Below, piece by piece: positions 63,401 through 64,000 of a DNA stretch of 64,000 bases. The position numbers and the translations under genes were made by a program. The notes below the pieces were generated by a model, which was given only the letters and a program-made list of their open reading frames with translations, was not told the origin of the DNA and ran no database searches. Location: NCBI RefSeq assembly GCF_036248275.1, contig NZ_CP109181.1, positions 3,782,001-3,846,000 of the forward strand, given 5' to 3'. The stretch comes from Streptomyces sp. NBC_01716. GTDB lineage: Bacteria; Actinomycetota; Actinomycetes; Streptomycetales; Streptomycetaceae. Position 1 is the first letter of the stretch; the number at the start of each line of letters is the position of its first letter.

Positions 63401-64000
63401 TCCCACCGATGTCGTCCATGCCTTCACCCTGACCGAGCCGTCCGGGGACCCGCTGTCCGACGCCGCCGTCACCGACGGTCTCGCGCACGGCTTCTACGAC
63501 CTGCTGCATCTGGCGCAGCGGCTCGACCGGTTCCAGACCCCGCGGGAGGGCCGGGACCCCGGCCGGATCCGGCTGCACGTCCTGTCGAGCAACATCCAGG
63601 AGGTCACCGGCATCGAGACCCTGGAGCCGGCCAAGTCGTCCCTGCTGGGCCCGGTGCTCGTGATGGAACGCGAACTGACCGGTGTCGGCGCGCGGTCGGT
63701 GGACCTCGCGCTGCCCAGTGAGGAGGCACCCGAGGTCCTGGCCCGCCGTGTGCTCATGGAGTTCGGCGCACCGGCCACCGACCGCCAGGTCGCCTGGCGG
63801 GGCCGTAAGCGCTGGCTCCTGGACTACCGGACCGTACCCCTGGACGCCACCCCGGCCACCAGCCCCGCCATCCGCCCCGACGGCACGTATCTGATCACCG
63901 GTGGTCTCGGCGGTCTCGGCCTCGCCGTCGCCGAGGACCTGGCCCGGAAGGGCCCCGTCACCCTCCTGCTGGCCGGCCGTTCCGCCCTGCCGCCGAGGGA
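60408..64000 (+). CDS. Type I PKS, KS-AT-KR... (cut by window end)
   Basis: At least 1197 residues are visible; no stop is reached. ATG at 60408 follows AAAGGGA by 10 nt. KS begins at DHIAIVGMACRLPGA, with Cys in TACSTALVA near 181, EAHATGTLVGDP (Ala for Gly in the His motif) and KANIGHL. AT with GHSVGEY near 634 and HAFH near 730, malonyl-type. After the post-AT linker (LPTYPFERQKFWVA) comes a KR structural half, then NADPH motif TGGLGGLG near 1165. The remaining KR, any DH, and the ACP lie outside. It is divergent from the KS-AT-KR-DH-ACP gene across a 244-bp promoter with two similar inverted repeats. The cluster therefore continues to the right. Confidence 0.94.
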   Translation, partial: MAEEPREDHIAIVGMACRLPGANNPGEYWENLVGGVESITMLSEEELEDAGVAPRTHRHPHYVNAAALIDDMEGFDARFFGYTPREAEIRDPQGRMFLEACHSAIEDSGYDVTRMPGQVGVFGGMANNFYGERNVARNAAAKSAVGNMAIEVSNSPDYLTTTVSYRLGLRGPSVNVQTACSTALVAVHLASQALRGGECDYALAGGVEVELPYATGYTWHEGGIYSRTGHIRPFDADASGTLFGTGVGVVALKRLGDALADGDHIYAVVRGSAVNNDGGDRAGFTAPGVQGQIQLVAEALAVAEVHPDTIGFVEAHATGTLVGDPIEVAGLTKAFRTAGATGTGTCPIGSVKANIGHLGPAAGAAGLIKICLALQHEAIPPNINFERPNPSLELDTSPFYVPTEVTPWKAGTRPRRAGVSSFGIGGTNAHVVIEEAPRPVVREPGKAVPSGRRTYTFPVSGRTADAAENAARLLGRHLDAHPDTRLADVARTLQSGRTAHRFRRVVAGGSVSEVASGLQSTRSSRQIKAPGAVIPRRPVLMFPGQGSQYAGMGRELYRTETVFREAIDTCAELLRPHLDLDLRELLYPEDLPADEAERRLRETRHSQPALFAVSYAQAMLLMSAGLEPRGMIGHSVGEYVAAHLAGVFTLDDVLAIVAARGRLMNEMPPGGMIAVAAPEQQTAALLPEGVEIASTNSRLSTVVAGPLEALDAVVAACESAGVAHTRLQTSHAFHSRMMEPCVEEFAATVARYRLHAPQLPFVSDVTGDWITDDQAQDPRYWAAHLRSPVRFADGLATLVDGETCLVEAGPSDTLSRLARQDVGFDAVPIVPTMRHPRRDAADDAVFAEALGSLWVNGLDIDWERWSGPGLRVSLPTYPFERQKFWVAPDPVRPGASAGADEHAGELPPEESAFAQVWREAPLLGAEPTVTAGHWLVFGSDHPVTGSLLAELTRAEGTKVTVVRAGDSFAETGPARFTVRPGVAEDLDALLTALADEAPPTDVVHAFTLTEPSGDPLSDAAVTDGLAHGFYDLLHLAQRLDRFQTPREGRDPGRIRLHVLSSNIQEVTGIETLEPAKSSLLGPVLVMERELTGVGARSVDLALPSEEAPEVLARRVLMEFGAPATDRQVAWRGRKRWLLDYRTVPLDATPATSPAIRPDGTYLITGGLGGLGLAVAEDLARKGPVTLLLAGRSALPPR

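Overview
The window is chromosomal DNA from a high-GC actinomycete, almost certainly Streptomyces. The evidence is the strong GC3 bias, GTG and TTG starts, wblA, crp, a 6S-like RNA locus, paired ArsA-type ATPases, and a large modular PKS/NRPS cluster. From memory, the gene order on the left (tadA/ssd ... acs, nhaA ... nth, crp ... wblA, ponA, yqeY, metallophosphoesterase) follows the conserved core of the S. coelicolor SCO3556-SCO3582 interval. I could not run an alignment to confirm this.

Region 1 (1-29836) is core chromosome. It holds a Tad-type ATPase and Ssd, a HAD phosphatase, a probable 6S-like RNA, and a Fic-fold protein whose catalytic motif has decayed. A CooC/MinD-type ATPase, a deacetylase-like lipoprotein, a SulP transporter fused to a beta-carbonic anhydrase, and acetyl-CoA synthetase follow. 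Then come NhaA, a holin-like membrane protein with an alpha/beta hydrolase, and a MarP-type membrane serine protease whose stop codon lies inside the target duplication of a small inverted-repeat element. The rest is a CoA-type Nudix hydrolase, endonuclease III, Crp, a four-gene operon (DUF4177-RidA-Nudix-metallo-beta-lactamase fold), two ArsA-type ATPases, WblA, a class A penicillin-binding protein, YqeY and a metallophosphoesterase. Several of these genes have a TAnnnT -10 element only 6-8 nt before the start codon, which suggests leaderless transcripts.

Region 2 (29934-32674) starts with tRNA-Pro(CGG) and a strong terminator, then turns accessory. It carries a DUF6193 protein and a stand-alone GyrB-like ATPase/transducer fragment with altered active-site residues. 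The tRNA may mark the left edge of a genomic island.

Region 3 (32675 to the window end) is a hybrid NRPS-PKS cluster that I do not recognise as a known pathway; it continues beyond the right edge. A minus-strand operon (44570 down to 32675) encodes a four-protein set for a hydroxymalonyl/methoxymalonyl-type ACP extender (FkbK-, FkbJ-, FkbI- and FkbH-like). It continues with a luciferase-like oxidoreductase, a LanB-type lantibiotic dehydratase N-terminal domain protein, and an A-PCP-C-A-PCP synthetase. The first A domain of the synthetase reads as serine-specific. Divergently transcribed PKS genes follow: KS-AT-KR-ACP, then KS-KR-ACP with the AT core missing, then on the opposite strand KS-AT-KR-DH-ACP with a LuxR-type regulator, and finally a further KS-AT-KR protein cut by the window end. 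Two copies of a GTCAGA-N6-TGACA-like inverted repeat sit in the bidirectional promoter at 60164-60407. The pairing of a serine-loading NRPS module, a LanB-type enzyme with no precursor peptide, and an AT-less PKS module supplied with an ACP-bound extender is the most novel feature of the window.
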